From contig JAHHTL010000032.1 of the NCBI GenBank assembly GCA_020024635.1, positions 1 through 26,583 of the forward strand: a stretch of DNA of 26,583 nt. The letters are read 5' to 3'. Below are positions 24,351-26,583 of this stretch, in pieces. The DNA is from Ruminococcus sp. (lineage in GTDB: Bacteria > Bacillota > Clostridia > Lachnospirales > Lachnospiraceae). Made by a program: the position numbers and the translations under genes. Positions within the stretch are counted from its first letter, which is position 1. Every line of letters starts with the position of its first letter. The notes beneath the pieces were generated by a model. It saw only the letters and a program-made list of their open reading frames with translations. It searched no databases and was not told where the DNA came from.

Positions 24351-24489
24351 CTTAAATCAAATACAACCGTTCAGATTTTGAAAAAAACCAAAGACAGAGA
24401 GCAGTGTCCGTAAGGTATTTCTTCCAAAGAGCGTTGCGAACATGTTTGTTGAATGGAAAGCGGAACAGGATGAAGTAATGAAAAAATAG
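24351..24489 (+). pseudogene. tyrosine recombinase/integrase fragment, frameshifted
   Basis: Two adjoining frames give LKSNTTVQILKK (24351-24386) and, after a +1 shift in a run of seven A (24381-24387), PKTESS then SVRKVFLPKSVANMFVEW and a stop at 24487-24489. The KTESSVRKVFLP block is the beta-hairpin region of phage/ICE integrases common in Lachnospiraceae (usual form PKTKSSIRKVFLP), just before the catalytic HxxR part. The catalytic C-terminal domain is missing, and nothing convincing precedes 24351. It is therefore a dead remnant. From 24490 to 24646 I see no gene. Confidence 0.6.
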
Positions 24490-24646
24490 TGTAATTTTAG
24501 GTAAGTCACAAATACAAAAATAGAATTTAAAGAAACGAATAAAAAATTCGGAAACAGAGAAAAATATTGAAGAAATCAATGCTTTGTGGTATCGTTATAG
24601 TCATAACATATAGTGTGGAATGATGGTGGTAAGGAGAAGAATAAAG

Positions 24647-26041
24647 ATGAAAAGACCGATTGTTCGTTTGTCATCATTACAATTGACAAATATTAAAAAT
24701 GTAAAAAAAGGCACTATATATATGCCGAATACTGTAAACAAAATTTTATCAGCAGATAAAGCAGAAATACTTGGGGTTTACGGTCAAAATGGATCAGGAA
24801 AAACAGCGATTGTTGATGCATTATATTTTTTACAAAAAGTAATGATAGGAGCTGATCTTGATCAGTCATTAGAAGATTACATGGATATGGATTCCGATAC
24901 TGCAGAGATTTTTGCAGATTTCAATCTTTTCATGAATGGAATTGTGTTTGAAATAGGATACAGACTAAGTTTGAGCAGACAAGAAAAAGTAGTCGTTATC
25001 AGTCGAGAAACATTGAGTGGTGCAAAGAATGAAAATGGAATCAGAACAAATAAGACTGTATTTATGGATTACCAAAGAGATCAGACGAATACTATTTTTA
25101 AACCACAGAAAAGACTGGATGAAATTCTGGAAGAGAATAAAGAAATAAAAACAGATTTGATTGTAGCACGTAAAATGGCAGAAAAAAGCAACTGCTCCTA
25201 TATTTTTGGTGAAAGTAGTCGGGATATATTCTGCAGAGAATACAAAAATGGATTTCAACAATTTTCAGTTATCATTTCTTCTTTGTTTCAATTTGCTTTG
25301 AAAGATTTATTTGTGATTCGGAATACCCATTCAGGAGTGATTTCCGCTAATTTTGTCTTGCCGATGGCATTTCGGATTGAAAATGATAACATGGGGGCAA
25401 AAGGGGATTTTACAGTATCTTTGACAGAACCGATCTTAGTGGATGAGGAAAGAAAAAATCTGTTAGAGACAATTGTTGAACAGATTAATAGTGTGTTATA
25501 CACAATCATTCCAGGATTGCAGGTAACGATTAAAAATTATGGAAAGCAATCATTGGATGATGGAGAAGAAGGATGGAAACTGGAATTAATGTCAAAGCGA
25601 GAGGGGATGAAAGAGATTCCAATCAGAATGGAATCAGAGGGAATTATTAAAATCATTTCCATTCTGAATGCACTCATACAGGCATTTGGAAATCCTTCGA
25701 TTTGTCTTGTGATTGACGAACTTGATTCCGGAATTTTTGAATACATGTTGGGAGAATTGCTTGATATTTTCAAAAAGAGCGCAAAAGGACAATTGATCTT
25801 CACTTCACATAATCTTCGAGCACTTGAAATGATTGATAAGGAAAGTATTATGTTTTCCACTACGAATCCGAATAATCGTTATATCCATATGAAGAATGTA
25901 AGAGAAAGTAACAATCTTCGCAATATGTATATCAGAAGTATTACATTAGGTGGTCAATCCGAAGAAATTTATGAAGAAACCGATAGTTTGAAAATTGCCA
26001 GAGCATTTAGAAAAGCAGGGCGGGGTGTTCGCGGTGAATGA
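24647..26041 (+). CDS. ABC/AAA-type ATPase (RecF/OLD/AriA-like), candidate defence component
   Basis: A 464-residue ATPase of the SMC/RecF class. It shows Walker A GQNGSGKT (46-53) in an N-terminal strand-rich lobe starting LSSLQLTNIKNVKKGTIY, an ABC-like signature ESEGI (329-333), Walker B ICLVIDELD (352-360) and an H-loop TSHNL (386-390). The middle part (about 60-320) lacks a long coiled coil, so it is not an SMC or RecN. The ATG at 24647 has AAGGAG 10 nt upstream; an earlier in-frame ATG at 24620 lacks one. Proteins of this type (COG1106, RloA, PARIS AriA) act with a second effector. Its end overlaps the next gene, a TOPRIM-like protein, by 8 nt. It sits in a tRNA-linked, mobile-looking locus. 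A defence role is inference. Confidence 0.8.
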   Translation: MKRPIVRLSSLQLTNIKNVKKGTIYMPNTVNKILSADKAEILGVYGQNGSGKTAIVDALYFLQKVMIGADLDQSLEDYMDMDSDTAEIFADFNLFMNGIVFEIGYRLSLSRQEKVVVISRETLSGAKNENGIRTNKTVFMDYQRDQTNTIFKPQKRLDEILEENKEIKTDLIVARKMAEKSNCSYIFGESSRDIFCREYKNGFQQFSVIISSLFQFALKDLFVIRNTHSGVISANFVLPMAFRIENDNMGAKGDFTVSLTEPILVDEERKNLLETIVEQINSVLYTIIPGLQVTIKNYGKQSLDDGEEGWKLELMSKREGMKEIPIRMESEGIIKIISILNALIQAFGNPSICLVIDELDSGIFEYMLGELLDIFKKSAKGQLIFTSHNLRALEMIDKESIMFSTTNPNNRYIHMKNVRESNNLRNMYIRSITLGGQSEEIYEETDSLKIARAFRKAGRGVRGE

Positions 26042-26543
26042 GAAAAAAGTAATTGCAGTCATTGTAGAAGGACCGAGTGATGAAGCTGCATTGGGTTCCA
26101 TTTTAAAAGAATATTTTTCAAGTGAGGAAATTCAGTTTGTAGTAGTTCATGGAGATATCACGACAAAGGATTATACATCAACAGATAATATACTATCCAA
26201 GATTAACAATTTAATTGAATCAGTAAAACAAAAATACGGGTACAAGGTGGAGGACTTTTTAAAAATTATACACATTGTTGATATGGATGGAGCTTTTTGT
26301 AATGATGTAATCGTGGAAAAAGATGTTGAGGGAGTCCAGTATTTTTTGGATCGCATAGAGACCAAATATCCGGATTATTTAATCCGGAAGCATACTCAGA
26401 AAGCAGAAATATTATCAAAATTATATTCTTCCGGGAAAATCAATGGTGTCAGTTATAGAATCTATTTTAATTCTTGCAATTTGGAGCATGTTCTTTTTAA
26501 TGAATTGAAAGATTTTACAGAAGAGTATGAAGATAAATATTAA
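26034..26543 (+). CDS. small TOPRIM-like protein, candidate effector of the ATPase
   Basis: A 169-residue protein starting at a GTG (26034) that overlaps the ATPase stop, with AGGGCGGGG about 8 nt upstream; a TTG 13 codons earlier is less likely. The N-terminus IAVIVEGPSDEAAL carries the TOPRIM glutamate (Glu12), and IIHIVDMDGAF carries the paired aspartates (Asp83, Asp85) expected for metal binding. A NSCNLEHVL segment (146-154) follows near the C-terminus. These features fit OLD/AriB/RloB-like TOPRIM nucleases. It is short, and related gut Firmicutes proteins as I recall them continue beyond the CNLEHVL block, so a C-terminal truncation is possible. Assignment to TOPRIM is by motif only. 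Confidence 0.65.
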   Translation: MNEKKVIAVIVEGPSDEAALGSILKEYFSSEEIQFVVVHGDITTKDYTSTDNILSKINNLIESVKQKYGYKVEDFLKIIHIVDMDGAFCNDVIVEKDVEGVQYFLDRIETKYPDYLIRKHTQKAEILSKLYSSGKINGVSYRIYFNSCNLEHVLFNELKDFTEEYEDKY

Positions 26544-26583
26544 TCCAGATTATTTACAATGTTCCTATTTAGAAGGAAGAATG
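26527..26583 (+). CDS. possible next gene, start only (runs off the window)
   Basis: An ATG at 26527 opens a frame, MKININPDYLQCSYLEGRM, that is still open at the window end and overlaps the TOPRIM gene by 17 nt. The upstream AGAAGAG is a poor ribosome-binding site. Nineteen codons are too few for recognition. It could be a third gene of the cassette or chance. Confidence 0.25.
   Translation, partial: MKININPDYLQCSYLEGRM

Overview
The window is the replication-origin region of a low-GC Firmicutes chromosome, most likely a member of the Lachnospiraceae (Clostridia). The reasons are AT-rich DNA and the classical Firmicutes order gyrA-gyrB-recF-S4 protein-dnaN-dnaA / rpmH-rnpA-yidD-yidC-jag-mnmE-mnmG-rsmG-parA-parB. 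The clostridial companions DUF4446 and DUF3881 also flank a SerRS with atypical motifs. No species can be named from this alone.

Layout. Left arm (minus strand, transcribed away from the origin): 1-113 holds a strong promoter that fires out of the left edge, probably the leader of an rRNA operon. Then come tRNA-Ser(GCT), a small envelope operon (sppA, an RDD membrane protein, plsC), and the dnaA, dnaN, S4, recF, gyrB, gyrA series. Origin: DnaA boxes lie in two groups, one upstream of dnaA (11599-11738) and one between dnaA and dnaN (9814-10123), giving a bipartite oriC as in Bacillus subtilis. Right arm (plus strand): rpmH, rnpA, yidD, yidC, jag (ribosome protein, tRNA maturation, membrane insertion); mnmE, mnmG, rsmG (tRNA and rRNA modification); then two perfect parS sites in front of parA-parB; then DUF4446, serS and DUF3881. 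All genes are co-oriented with replication.

The last 2.6 kb is different. After DUF3881 there is a long stem-loop carrying two perfect DnaA boxes, then tRNA-Arg(CCT) with its own promoter and terminator. Next is about 550 bp of decayed DNA containing a frameshifted tyrosine-integrase fragment. Last is a two-gene unit: an ABC/AAA ATPase (RecF/OLD/AriA style) overlapping a small TOPRIM-like protein by 8 nt. This tRNA-linked cassette is the best candidate for an undescribed defence-type system: it has the two-part ATPase + TOPRIM logic of PARIS or OLD/RloAB-like systems, but the TOPRIM partner is only about 169 residues. A possible third gene starts inside the TOPRIM gene and runs off the window.

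Several start codons were chosen by ribosome-binding site over the longest open frame: gyrA, dnaA, rnpA, yidD, DUF3881, the ATPase and the TOPRIM gene. Other points worth checking are a YidC that lacks the conserved groove arginine, a GyrA with glycine at the second quinolone-contact position, a 9-bp palindrome in the dnaA leader, and a 9-bp GC-rich tandem repeat between dnaA and dnaN.
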